In this document: in pieces, positions 9,167 to 18,072 of the stretch
How positions within the stretch are numbered: the stretch's first letter is position 1
How the letters are laid out: each line of letters opens with the position of its first letter
Source: Nitrospira sp.
Lineage (GTDB): Bacteria > Nitrospirota > Nitrospiria > Nitrospirales > Nitrospiraceae
NCBI GenBank assembly: GCA_015903945.1
Contig: JABMDL010000004.1
Coordinates: 1 to 64,000 of the forward strand
DNA: 64,000 bases
Direction: 5' to 3'
The notes under the pieces: model-generated
Told to the model about the DNA's origin: nothing
The model's input: only the letters and a program-made list of their open reading frames with translations
Databases searched by the model: none
Made by a program: the position numbers and the translations under genes

Positions 9167-10315
9167 ATGCCGTCCCACACAGATTTGAACAAGCCAACCG
9201 TACTCGTCATCGACGACGAAGCCGGTCCACGCGATGCGCTCAAAGTAATCCTCCGCCCATTTTTCAACGTCCAATCAGCAGAGAACGCCTGTGCGGCGCT
9301 CGACATTCTCAGTCGGCACCCCGTTGATCTCATCACCCTCGACCAGAAACTTCCCGACCGCCACGGCATGGACCTCCTGAAGGAAATCAGACAGGCCCAT
9401 GCCGACACCGAGGTGATCATTGTGACCGGCTATGGCAGCCTCAAATCCGCCATGGACGGCATTCGCTACGGAGCCGCGGGATACCTGCTGAAGCCGTTCA
9501 ATGTGACGGAGCTTATTACACTCATCAATCACACGCTCGAAAAGAAACGGCGGCTCGATTTTATTCGCAAGTTCTTTCAGTCGTCACCGGATCTCTGGGG
9601 AACCGAGCAGGAAAGTGCTCACGCCTGGCAGGCGCTCCAGTCTGGCTACGCGGCAGCTGGTGCAGATAAACAGGGACCGGCCCCTGTTTCAGGTACAGAC
9701 CTCGGATTGCTTCCACTTCTCTCTGACATTCTGGAGGCGACGGACAGAAACTTATTGAATCACTCAAGCCGGGTGAGTTTCTACGCGACCTTGATAGGGA
9801 ATCGCCTTAATTTGGGGAGTGAAGAGCAAAAGTCTTTAACGATGGGCGCCTTTCTACATGACATCGGAAAATCCGGGATTGGACCCCATCACTTCCCTGA
9901 GGGCCAACGCAAAGCTTCATCAGATTCCACGGACACGGACATCCGTAAGAACCATCCTGATAAAGGCGCCCAGCTGGTTCGCCATGCCGGCCTGTCAGCG
10001 GAGATAAGTCAGATCATTCTCTGCCATCACGAACGATGGGATGGACACGGTTATCCCCAAGGCCTCCAGGGAGAGGGCATTCCCCTTCTGGCTCGGATCG
10101 TCGCCCTTGCGCAGACCTTTGATCATCTCACTGCGGATCCAACGGCTTCGTCTCCCCTGTCCATAGATGAGGCCCTCGACCGTATTTCCAGCCAAGCCCA
10201 CACCTATTTCGATCCCAGGTTAACCAACTTATTTATTCAAGTCATCAATGAGTGCAAGCATTCCCTTCCCCCAATGGCCGTCGCGGCGACCACTGCCGAG
10301 AGCCGCAAGGCGTAA
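9167..10315 (+). CDS. Response regulator with HD-GYP c-di-GMP phosphodiesterase domain
   Basis: The protein has 382 residues and a CGGAG site about 11 bases before the ATG. Receiver at about 5-125, with D59 as phospho-acceptor and a canonical K in Y-L-L-K-P-F. HD-GYP domain at about 185-360: H231-D232 in L-H-D-I-G-K and, around 287-297, H-H-E-R-W-D-G-H-G-Y-P. Both metal and GYP motifs are intact, so hydrolysis of cyclic-di-GMP under control of receiver phosphorylation is expected. Its nearness to the NtrBC-like pair and to the PilZ-containing fusion suggests one c-di-GMP circuit, although no GGDEF cyclase lies in the window. Confidence 0.88.
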   Translation: MPSHTDLNKPTVLVIDDEAGPRDALKVILRPFFNVQSAENACAALDILSRHPVDLITLDQKLPDRHGMDLLKEIRQAHADTEVIIVTGYGSLKSAMDGIRYGAAGYLLKPFNVTELITLINHTLEKKRRLDFIRKFFQSSPDLWGTEQESAHAWQALQSGYAAAGADKQGPAPVSGTDLGLLPLLSDILEATDRNLLNHSSRVSFYATLIGNRLNLGSEEQKSLTMGAFLHDIGKSGIGPHHFPEGQRKASSDSTDTDIRKNHPDKGAQLVRHAGLSAEISQIILCHHERWDGHGYPQGLQGEGIPLLARIVALAQTFDHLTADPTASSPLSIDEALDRISSQAHTYFDPRLTNLFIQVINECKHSLPPMAVAATTAESRKA

Positions 10316-10332
10316 CGTTGCCCGCGCGTGTG

Positions 10333-12018
10333 TCACCCTGATTCTTTGGCTCCTGCGATCAGCTCTGCTGCGGTTTCCCTGACCTTCTTGGTCACCGTGG
10401 CTCCCCCAAGCATCCGTGCGATTTCGCCTTCCCGTTCGAGACTGGAGAGAAGCCGAACCGACGTCATCGTCCGATTCTTGACCTGGGATTTTTCCACACA
10501 CCAGTGATGGTCGGCTTGGGACGCCACTTGAGGAAGATGGGTGACACAGAGCACCTGATGAAACCGCCCCAAGTCTTTCAGCCGTTTGCCAATGGCAGCC
10601 GCGACAGCCCCTCCGACTCCCGTGTCAATTTCATCGAAAATCATGACCGGCACACGGTCCACACCCGCAAGAGCCGACTTCAGTGACAACATCACCCGGG
10701 ACAATTCTCCTCCCGAGGCGACCCGCGAGAGCGGCTTCAACGGTTCGCCGACATTAGTCGACAGCACAAATTCCGCGCGATCCGCCCCTTCGAGCCCATA
10801 CGCCTGTTCCCCCTCACCCGTCAGCACCTGAACCGTGAATTGAGTCTGCCCCATTTTGAGCGCATCCAGTTCCCGACGCACGATCTTCGTCATACGCTTG
10901 GCCGTGTCTGTGCGTTTGTCAGTGAGGGCCCGCGCCGTTCGAGCAACCTCCAGCACCGCATCACGAATCAACCGATCATAGCGCTCAAGTTGTTCGTCGG
11001 AATGGTGAAGCCCCTCCAGCTCCGCCCGAACACACCGGTGAGTCTCCAGCACCGCCTCGACGGTACCTCCGTATTTCTTCTTTAGCTTCTGAATCAAGGC
11101 CAAGCGATCTTCGATGGCAGCCAAGCGCATCGGATCACTGTCCAATCGATCCACATAGCCGCGGAGGGAGTCGGCCACCTCTCGCACGAGCACCTTGGCA
11201 TCGGCGGCAAGCCGGCTGGTCCCTTGCATATCGGGATCGATCTGCGCGAGCTCTCCCAACGTCCGTTCCACGAGCGATAAATTGGCCAAGACCCCGCCCT
11301 GCTCGCCTTGAAGCCGCTCTTGCACCTCTGCGGCCAGCTCATTCAGCCGCTGCACGGATCCCAACCTCCGCCGTTCGGCCTGAAGGGCCTCTTCCTCGCC
11401 AAGCATCAGCGAGGCGTCGTCCAGCTCTTGCTTCTGAAACGTCAAATAATCCTCCCGCTGTGCGGCTTGCAGGACTTTACCAGCCAGCGCTTCTCGCTCC
11501 TGACGGAGTCGTGTCCATTCACTATAGGCTGTCCGATACTGTCCCCGCACCGTGTGAAGTCGCCCGAAGGCGTCGAGGGCCTCCAGCTGTGTCTGAGAAG
11601 CGAGGAGCGACTGTTGATCATGTTGACCGTGAATGTCGAGGAGCGTCCCACCGAACTCTTCGAGCACATGGACCGGACTCATGACCCCGTTCAGGTACAC
11701 GCGGTTCCGTCCGGATCGGGCAATGACGCGCCGGATCACCAGTTGCGGATCATCTTTGCCGAGAATCCCCTGGTCGCGCAGTTTTCGACCGATCGGATGG
11801 TCTGAGGGAATCTGGAAGGACGCCTCGAGTTGTGCCTCGTCTGCCCCGAATCTGATCTGATCACTGGATGCCCGTCCGCCGACAAGGAGCGACAGGGCGT
11901 CAATCAGCAGCGATTTCCCGGCTCCTGTCTCCCCTGTGAGTACGGTAAACCCGGCATCAGGAGTCAACGCGACCTGTTCGAGTACAGCGAAGTTGGAAAT
12001 ACGCAGCTCGGTCAGCAT
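10333..12018 (-). CDS. recN: DNA repair protein RecN
   Basis: The protein has 561 residues, the usual RecN length, from the ATG at 12018; an in-frame extension to 12072 would run into trxA. It is an SMC-like ATPase acting in double-strand break repair. Walker A is G-E-T-G-A-G-K-S near residue 30, a long coiled-coil arm follows, then the signature S-G-G-E-L-S-R and the Walker B/D-loop I-F-D-E-I-D-T-G-V-G-G. It converges with the HD-GYP gene and follows trxA with a 16-base gap, so the two are probably co-transcribed. Confidence 0.95.
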   Translation of the reverse strand: MLTELRISNFAVLEQVALTPDAGFTVLTGETGAGKSLLIDALSLLVGGRASSDQIRFGADEAQLEASFQIPSDHPIGRKLRDQGILGKDDPQLVIRRVIARSGRNRVYLNGVMSPVHVLEEFGGTLLDIHGQHDQQSLLASQTQLEALDAFGRLHTVRGQYRTAYSEWTRLRQEREALAGKVLQAAQREDYLTFQKQELDDASLMLGEEEALQAERRRLGSVQRLNELAAEVQERLQGEQGGVLANLSLVERTLGELAQIDPDMQGTSRLAADAKVLVREVADSLRGYVDRLDSDPMRLAAIEDRLALIQKLKKKYGGTVEAVLETHRCVRAELEGLHHSDEQLERYDRLIRDAVLEVARTARALTDKRTDTAKRMTKIVRRELDALKMGQTQFTVQVLTGEGEQAYGLEGADRAEFVLSTNVGEPLKPLSRVASGGELSRVMLSLKSALAGVDRVPVMIFDEIDTGVGGAVAAAIGKRLKDLGRFHQVLCVTHLPQVASQADHHWCVEKSQVKNRTMTSVRLLSSLEREGEIARMLGGATVTKKVRETAAELIAGAKESG

Positions 12019-12034
12019 GGCTGCGGTGCGGGGT

Positions 12035-12382
12035 TCACGCGGTGCCGGTATGTTGGGCGAGCAGCGAATCAATCACGTCTTTGAATTGCCGCTTGGGCCT
12101 GGCCCCGACAAGCTTCTCAACCGGACGGCCGTTCTTGAAGAACAGGATCGTGGGGATGCTCATGACCTGATAGCGCCCCGCTACCTCCGGGTTTTCATCC
12201 GTGTTGAGCTTCAGGACCTTAAGCTTGCCGGTATACTCCTTGGCGAGCTCATCGACAATCGGCGCCACCATCTGGCACGGTCCACACCACACCGCCCAGA
12301 AATCGACCATCACCAATTCCGAGGCCTTCATCACTTCAGTGTCCCAAGACGAATCTTCCACTTTCAAGGTATCACCAGCCAC
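12035..12382 (-). CDS. trxA: Thioredoxin
   Basis: A 115-residue cytosolic disulfide reductase with the active site W-C-G-P-C and the conserved cis-Pro loop (S-I-P-T). It starts with GTG; a GGAGGGGG ribosome site lies at 12387-12394, which fixes the start. It lies directly upstream of recN on the same strand and about 120 bases after lptD. Domain content and length are ordinary for a canonical TrxA. Confidence 0.95.
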   Translation of the reverse strand: MAGDTLKVEDSSWDTEVMKASELVMVDFWAVWCGPCQMVAPIVDELAKEYTGKLKVLKLNTDENPEVAGRYQVMSIPTILFFKNGRPVEKLVGARPKRQFKDVIDSLLAQHTGTA

Positions 12383-12500
12383 GTCGACCCCCTCCTATTA
12401 AAAGATCTCACACGCACACATGCGGGCATCGTACTCCAGCCCAGTTTTTGCTGTCAATTGCGCCTACCGCGAATACACCGGCATTGGTTTACAACTGACT

Positions 12501-14966
12501 CTATCGACCTCCGGTCGTTGCACCATCAGCTTGCGGCACCTGTTCGATACGGCCGTAGGGTCCTCCGGGGGTATGCCACGGCAACCCGCGTTCACCCCAG
12601 AGCAACGGGGACAGGATACTCCGCATAATGGCAGTGCCAGTATTTTCTGTCCATCCCACCCCTGTCAGGCTGAGCATGAAATTGAACTGCTGACGATCGG
12701 GGAACTGCAAATAGTGGAATCCGGCCGACCAGCACTTGCAGGGATTCTGATAGAGGGCCACGACGTCGTACTCCGGACTCCGTCCATGTTTCACGTCGTA
12801 GTAGCCTTTGGCTCCGACCGTCCAGCCCCACGGTGTGCGGAAGGCTCCGCCCATTGTCAGGAACAGAATCTCGTCCGTCGGCGCATAGACTTCATTGAAG
12901 GAAATGGGATTCCAGACATCCCCGCGTCTGACACGGTTGCCGTCGCGTGAATACCGCTGACCCACATCAATGTACCAGTTGCTGCCTTCCTGGAGACGAA
13001 GGTCGGTGTTCACTTGACTTACGACCCCCTGATAGGGATCGAAAAACGCGTCGACGGTCAGGTACTGATTGATCGGCGGCCGGCGGCCGGCGCTGATATC
13101 CCCGGCTCCACGCCCGAACCCGGCGGCGTCCAATTGAGACCGGACGGCAAGCGGGTGATGATTGCCGATGACCGCTCGCAGCCAGAGGTCGGAAAATTTT
13201 CTGCCTTGAATGTCGACTGTGGCCGGCTGAAGAGGCTGGGTGACCGACCCCGACTCCGGATGGACGCCCGGCATGAAGTTTCTCGCCTTGGTCTGCACGT
13301 CCCCCACGTGATAGCTCTGTGCCACCGTCAGATCGAGCCAATTGAACGGCCGATCCTTTCCTTGCTCCAAAATGCGGCTTCGCAAGGCATAGGTCAGAAG
13401 ATTTTTTTTTGGCAAATCATCCACCTGATCGATCAGCGTCAGTTTCGTTTGATCCGTGTGCGGCACGTACTCATACGTGGCGGATGGTTCGATCGTGTGC
13501 AGAAATCCACCGTTGCGGTCGAGCCCAAACCGGCGCGTCAACTTGGACATCGCTTCGACCCCGACCCAGAACGTTTCGCGATGTTGGGCCGCGGTCGTGT
13601 CAACCCCTCTGCTGTAGTACACCTCACGGAACTTGGCTTGCGGCCTGATGCCGAGAATATGCCCCAACTCGATCACGTCGGTCGCAAGTGCAGGAACCAC
13701 GTCGGCCCGGTTGAGCGTAAACCCCTGCTCCCGGTAAAAGTTGACGAAATTCCCTTCCATTCCAACCCGCAGAGGGGAATTCAGTAGCGAAGTATCGGGC
13801 AGGTTATACCCGACTTCAGGAAGCCGCTGAAAAGTATCCTTTCCCCCGGCCTGCAACGGCTGGAGATAGCGCCCCAACAGGTAAAGATTCCCGTACGGCA
13901 ACCGCTGGGTCGCTAATAAGTTAGACTCGTTGCTGGGCGACGCGCGCAACGTCCCCGAATTGCTCAGTTGCTGGAAATAGTTAGGATCGGTGACGAAGTT
14001 GACGTTGGTCCGAAGCAGAAGGGTGTCGGTGAAGAATTGCGTATGGCTGCCCGTAAACGTCGCGCGCGCTCGCTTGGCATCCTCCCCCGTACTGCTCACC
14101 CCCGCGACGTTGGGTAATTCCGTCTGCTGGAGATAGCCTACATGCCACTGTCCCCGCGAGCGCCGGTCTAAGACATATCGATAATCGAAATCCGACCCAT
14201 AGCCCAACTGGCTGTAGTACTTCGGCGCAATGGTCAAATCTTGGCTCGGATTGATGGCCCAAAAAAAACTGCTTTGGGCGGAGATGCCGAATCGGTTATC
14301 GTACGAGATGACTGGCATCAGGAAACCGGTCTTTCGCTTGGCCATGGGATACGTCAGCGCAGGAAAAGGAAGGACCGGCACATCGTTCACACAGAACCAC
14401 GCCTTTTTGAATGCCATGGTATCGCCGAAGATGACATCGGCATCCTCAAATTGCAGGCGCCAGGCCGGCACTTCTCCGTCCTGTGCATCGCAGTTCGTAA
14501 AACTTCCGCTCTTGACTCTATAGTGATATTCCGAAAATCGCTGCAAGAGCCGGCCCGACACCAACGAATTCGTGGAGGGGGCAAACAGCTGTCCCTGTGT
14601 CACCACACCGGCCTCGGTATTCACGTTCAGTTCAAGCCGTTCCGCGGTGACATCCGTCTTGGGATCCGTCAAATGCACGTGGCCGGTCGCGGTCACAACT
14701 CCCGGCAACGCTTGTATCGTGACATGGTCCGCCGTGAGCGTGAGGGGCCCTTGGCGCACCACGACGGATCCGTCGGCTTCATACAGTTCTTGATCTTTTC
14801 GATAGTCCAAGCGGGCAGCCGTGATCTCCAGAGGCGCGGAGCCGGACGAGGAATTTCCGGCAGACTTCTGAATTTCAGCGGCCCAAAGGGAAAGCCCTGG
14901 AAGGGAAAGGACTAGGCCCCACGCAAGCACAAACTGCCGACAGATCCGCCACCAAGGATCTGTCAT
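12501..14966 (-). CDS. lptD: LPS assembly outer-membrane protein LptD
   Basis: The protein has 821 residues with an N-terminal signal peptide (L-W-A-A-E junction). The N-terminal periplasmic OstA/LptA-like domain covers about 40-160; the rest is the large beta-barrel that inserts LPS into the outer membrane. Cysteines occur near residues 170-220 (N-C-D and F-C-V) and as a C-x-C pair late in the barrel, in line with the inter-domain disulfides known from LptD. The gene starts one base after the folC stop codon, so the two are translationally linked. Together with lptF, lptG and lpxD elsewhere in the window it shows a full LPS outer membrane. Confidence 0.92.
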   Translation of the reverse strand: MTDPWWRICRQFVLAWGLVLSLPGLSLWAAEIQKSAGNSSSGSAPLEITAARLDYRKDQELYEADGSVVVRQGPLTLTADHVTIQALPGVVTATGHVHLTDPKTDVTAERLELNVNTEAGVVTQGQLFAPSTNSLVSGRLLQRFSEYHYRVKSGSFTNCDAQDGEVPAWRLQFEDADVIFGDTMAFKKAWFCVNDVPVLPFPALTYPMAKRKTGFLMPVISYDNRFGISAQSSFFWAINPSQDLTIAPKYYSQLGYGSDFDYRYVLDRRSRGQWHVGYLQQTELPNVAGVSSTGEDAKRARATFTGSHTQFFTDTLLLRTNVNFVTDPNYFQQLSNSGTLRASPSNESNLLATQRLPYGNLYLLGRYLQPLQAGGKDTFQRLPEVGYNLPDTSLLNSPLRVGMEGNFVNFYREQGFTLNRADVVPALATDVIELGHILGIRPQAKFREVYYSRGVDTTAAQHRETFWVGVEAMSKLTRRFGLDRNGGFLHTIEPSATYEYVPHTDQTKLTLIDQVDDLPKKNLLTYALRSRILEQGKDRPFNWLDLTVAQSYHVGDVQTKARNFMPGVHPESGSVTQPLQPATVDIQGRKFSDLWLRAVIGNHHPLAVRSQLDAAGFGRGAGDISAGRRPPINQYLTVDAFFDPYQGVVSQVNTDLRLQEGSNWYIDVGQRYSRDGNRVRRGDVWNPISFNEVYAPTDEILFLTMGGAFRTPWGWTVGAKGYYDVKHGRSPEYDVVALYQNPCKCWSAGFHYLQFPDRQQFNFMLSLTGVGWTENTGTAIMRSILSPLLWGERGLPWHTPGGPYGRIEQVPQADGATTGGR

Positions 14967-14967
14967 G

Positions 14968-16260
14968 CTAACCCCTAATCAACGAGAGCCCACAGCCACG
15001 CACCGCGGCCTTGATGTCGCCGAGTAACATGAGCGACCCCGCCACACAGACGAGGTCGCCGGAAGAGGCCCGTTGCTTCGCCGTCTGTAATGCTTCGGCA
15101 GGCTGCGGCACCTCGGACACCGGCTTGGGCCATTCCGTCAGCGATTGGCGCAGCTCGCCGACGGTCGCGGATCGGGCAAGACCGGCTTGCGTGAGCACGA
15201 TTTCGGAGATCAGCGGCAGCAGCGGTGCGATGAATGCGCGATGATCTTTATCCCGCATCATGCCCCACACAAGAATGACACGCGCGTGTGGATGACCGGC
15301 GAGAAAATCTTCCAGATAGCGGCTCAACGCCACGGACGCGGCAGGGTTATGGGCCCCGTCCAGAAGAACCCGCGGAGCATCTTCAAGGACCTCCAGCCGC
15401 CCTTCCCACACCACCGAGCGCAGTCCTTCACGGACGGCCGCCTCGTCGACCGACACGCCCCCCTGGACGGCCGCCTCGAGTAACGCGATGGCGCACGCGG
15501 CATTATCCAATTGATGCCGCCCGACAAGCCCGCATCGAAGTCCCTCAACCACCCTTCCCTGTCCCCGATAGATAAACCGATCACTGCCCCCGTCAACGAA
15601 GAACTCCGATCCCAGCTGCCACACCGGAGCGGCTCGCTCGGCTGCGACCCGCCTCATCACTGTACCGGCCTCAGGCCCCATCCGCCCGATCACTACGGGC
15701 ACCCCCGGTTTGATGATCCCTGCTTTTTCAAAAGCGATGGCCTCTTCGGTCGTCCCCAAATATTCCTGATGATCCAAGGCGATGGTCGTAATGGCGCACG
15801 CGATCGGGTCGACGACGTTGGTCGCATCAAACCGCCCTCCCATCCCGACCTCCAGCACCGCGAGATCGACGTGCGAGTCCGCAAAGTAAAGCATTGCCAG
15901 CGCCGTTGTCATCTCGAAAAAGGTCAGGCTCAGGTCCGGCGAAACGGCGGCGCGCAATCGGCCGACCAGATCGGCCAAGCGCTCTTCCGGAATCATGTCG
16001 CCGTTGATACGAATGCGCTCGCGGAACTCGACCAAATGCGGGGAGGTATACAGGCCGACCCGTAACCCGGAGGCGCGCAGCATCGCCGCCGCCATGGCAA
16101 CCGTCGATCCCTTGCCGTTGGTCCCGCCGACGTGCAGGACACGCAGCCGGCGCTCCGGATGACCAATCGCCTCCAGCAGCGCCTGCATCGGCTCCAGGCC
16201 GAGTTTGATCCCATGCTTCTGGAGACCATAGAGGTATTCAATGGCGGCGGGATAGGTCAT
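14968..16260 (-). CDS. folC: Bifunctional dihydrofolate/folylpolyglutamate synthase
   Basis: A 430-residue ATP-dependent Mur-ligase-fold enzyme that adds glutamate to dihydropteroate and to folates. The P-loop G-G-T-N-G-K-G-S-T is at about residue 44, followed by the T-S-P-H-L motif and a D-G-A-H-N-P motif in the C-terminal domain. It lies 26 bases downstream of accD and one base upstream of lptD in a - strand run. The accD-folC order is common in bacteria. Length and motifs are normal. Confidence 0.95.
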   Translation of the reverse strand: MTYPAAIEYLYGLQKHGIKLGLEPMQALLEAIGHPERRLRVLHVGGTNGKGSTVAMAAAMLRASGLRVGLYTSPHLVEFRERIRINGDMIPEERLADLVGRLRAAVSPDLSLTFFEMTTALAMLYFADSHVDLAVLEVGMGGRFDATNVVDPIACAITTIALDHQEYLGTTEEAIAFEKAGIIKPGVPVVIGRMGPEAGTVMRRVAAERAAPVWQLGSEFFVDGGSDRFIYRGQGRVVEGLRCGLVGRHQLDNAACAIALLEAAVQGGVSVDEAAVREGLRSVVWEGRLEVLEDAPRVLLDGAHNPAASVALSRYLEDFLAGHPHARVILVWGMMRDKDHRAFIAPLLPLISEIVLTQAGLARSATVGELRQSLTEWPKPVSEVPQPAEALQTAKQRASSGDLVCVAGSLMLLGDIKAAVRGCGLSLIRG

Positions 16261-16286
16261 CGACCAACCGGGGGGACGAGGAACGG

Positions 16287-17123
16287 CTAAAAATGGGAGA
16301 CGAGAGTGCTGACCGTCTCTTTGAGCTGCTTGCGTTCGACGATCATGTCGATCATGCCGTGCTCCAGAAGAAATTCCGCGCGCTGAAACTGATCCGGCAG
16401 TTGCTGCTTAATCGTCTGTTCGATAACCCGGGGGCCGGCAAAACCGATCAGCGCCTTCGGTTCCGCAATGATCACATCGCCCAACATTGCCACGCTGGCC
16501 GTGACACCACCGAAGGTCGGATCCGCCAGAATCGAAATGAACGGCAGCTTCGCCTCTCCCAATTTGGCCACGGCCGCCGACGTTTTGGCCATTTGCATCA
16601 GCGAGAGAATCCCCTCCTGCATCCGCGCGCCACCGGACGCCGTGACCAAAATAACCGGCACCTTTAATTCCAACGCCCGATCGATGGCGCGGCAGAGCTT
16701 CTCTCCCACGACCGACCCCATGCTGCCGCCCATAAAGCTGAAATCGAAAACACATAGCACGACACGGTTTCCGTTGATCAATCCCTCGCCGATCACCAAA
16801 GCATCCTTGCGGCCGGTCTTTTCCTGTTGTGCCTTCACTCGTTCGGGGTACGATTTGGTGTCGTGAAACGTCAACGGGTCTTGCGCGTGCAGGTCGATAT
16901 CCCATTCCTTGAAGGAGCCCAAATCGACGAGCAGCCCGATCCGCTCCATCACGGAAATCGGGAAATGATACTCGCACTTGGGACAGACCTTGTTATTGCG
17001 ATCGACTTCCTTGCGATACACGATTTCCCGGCAGTGATTGCACTTCAGCCACATGCCCTCGCTGCCTTTTGAGCGTGGAGGCGCCGGTGTCTCAACCGCT
17101 TTGTCTTTCTTGAACCACGCCAT
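16287..17123 (-). CDS. accD: Acetyl-CoA carboxylase carboxyltransferase subunit beta
   Basis: The protein has 278 residues. A four-Cys zinc ribbon (C-N-H-C ... C-P-K-C) near residues 28-50 precedes a crotonase-fold carboxyltransferase domain with G-G-S-M-G-S-V-V-G-E and T-A-S-G-G-A-R-M-Q-E-G. With AccA (not in the window) it moves CO2 from biotin to acetyl-CoA, the first step of fatty-acid synthesis. It is first in the accD-folC-lptD run. Nothing unusual. Confidence 0.97.
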   Translation of the reverse strand: MAWFKKDKAVETPAPPRSKGSEGMWLKCNHCREIVYRKEVDRNNKVCPKCEYHFPISVMERIGLLVDLGSFKEWDIDLHAQDPLTFHDTKSYPERVKAQQEKTGRKDALVIGEGLINGNRVVLCVFDFSFMGGSMGSVVGEKLCRAIDRALELKVPVILVTASGGARMQEGILSLMQMAKTSAAVAKLGEAKLPFISILADPTFGGVTASVAMLGDVIIAEPKALIGFAGPRVIEQTIKQQLPDQFQRAEFLLEHGMIDMIVERKQLKETVSTLVSHF

Positions 17124-17254
17124 GGTCCTGTCCCTCAGTCAATCGTGAGTAGCCTCACTGCCTGTCGCCATCGGCGGAGAATAGCACAGCCGTGCGCCTG
17201 ACGCACGTGCAAACCGGACTCCATGCAGAATGGAGGCATCGCGCGCTGGCCCAC

Positions 17255-17950
17255 TCATGACCAGGCCAGCCTGGCGAGCATCCAGATCCCGATACAGACA
17301 CTGGCAACGCCGGCACAGCCTTGCAAACCCATAAACAGACGCCGGCTGGCCGCGAGTGAATACACCAGCGGCAGACTGATCGTCAGCCCGATCGCCATCA
17401 TCCCTACAATCGAGCCCACACCGAAGACAGCAATCGACAACAGTCCCGATCCCAACTCACGGGTCGACGAGAGCACAATCAGCATCAGCGCCGCTGACCC
17501 AGCCAGCCCATGCGCCATCCCGATGCAGAGCGGCCGCACGGAACCGGCCATCCAATGACGGTGGCGATGATCGTCCTGCTGCTGGTGGCTATGAAAATGG
17601 ACATGCGGACCGTCATCATGGTGATGGCTGTGGACATGCCACCGTTCCCGGTACAGTTTCCACGCCAATGTCCCGCCCAGGGCAATAAGCAAGAGCCCGA
17701 CACCGGACTCGGCGAGGAGTTCAAATCGTCCGGGGATGCGGATCTCCCACGCCAATACCACCGTGCCGACGAGCAAGAGCGTCGTGGTATGGCCAACCCC
17801 CCACCAAAAACCAACGGCGCTGGACGCCCGAAACGAGGGCCGTTCGGCCAACACCGTCGAGATCGCGGCAAGATGGTCGGCATCGAGGGCATGTCGCAGA
17901 CCGAGCAGAAACCCGAACCCCAGAATCGCGGCATAGGATGGATCGGTCAT
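17255..17950 (-). CDS. NicO/UreH-like nickel-cobalt transporter
   Basis: A 231-residue membrane protein with about six hydrophobic segments. The first carries H-A-L-D-A-D-H, the HX4DH signature of nickel/cobalt permeases, followed by a second G-V-G-H-T-T motif. A cytosolic or periplasmic loop near residues 105-135 is packed with His and Asp, a likely metal relay. It is shorter than the classical NiCoT permeases (over 300 residues) and resembles the UreH-like group. It follows moaA by about 120 bases, and that gap holds a large hairpin. Nickel versus cobalt cannot be told from sequence; the cobalamin genes elsewhere make cobalt a reasonable option. Confidence 0.75.
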   Translation of the reverse strand: MTDPSYAAILGFGFLLGLRHALDADHLAAISTVLAERPSFRASSAVGFWWGVGHTTTLLLVGTVVLAWEIRIPGRFELLAESGVGLLLIALGGTLAWKLYRERWHVHSHHHDDGPHVHFHSHQQQDDHRHRHWMAGSVRPLCIGMAHGLAGSAALMLIVLSSTRELGSGLLSIAVFGVGSIVGMMAIGLTISLPLVYSLAASRRLFMGLQGCAGVASVCIGIWMLARLAWS

Positions 17951-17973
17951 ACGGGTCGCTCGACAACTCTCAG

Positions 17974-18052
17974 ATTAAGGCCACGGGAGCCAGCTCAACA
18001 CCGTTGCTGCGCTCCCGAGCTTAACCTCACCCTTATTATTAACTGTTATTCG
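17974..18052 (-). promoter_or_regulatory. Structured leader and AT-rich dyad before the NicO-type gene
   Basis: Reading on the - strand, an AT-rich imperfect inverted repeat (AATAAC-A-GTTAAT, within 18033-18052) is followed by a long hairpin at 17974-18023: outer arms TTAAG/CTTAA, then CGGGAGC/GCTCCCG, then CAGC/GCTG. The hairpin ends 24 bases before the start codon. It fits a metal-responsive operator plus leader, but matches no riboswitch class that I recognise. It could alternatively be a moaA terminator-like structure on the other side. Confidence 0.35.
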
Positions 18053-18072
18053 CAAGACTTCACACTTCATGA

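Noticed and set aside
13014-13787. Long open frame on the + strand inside lptD
   Set aside because: It is antisense to a clear LptD coding region, has no ribosome site and no recognisable domain; typical of GC-rich antisense frames.
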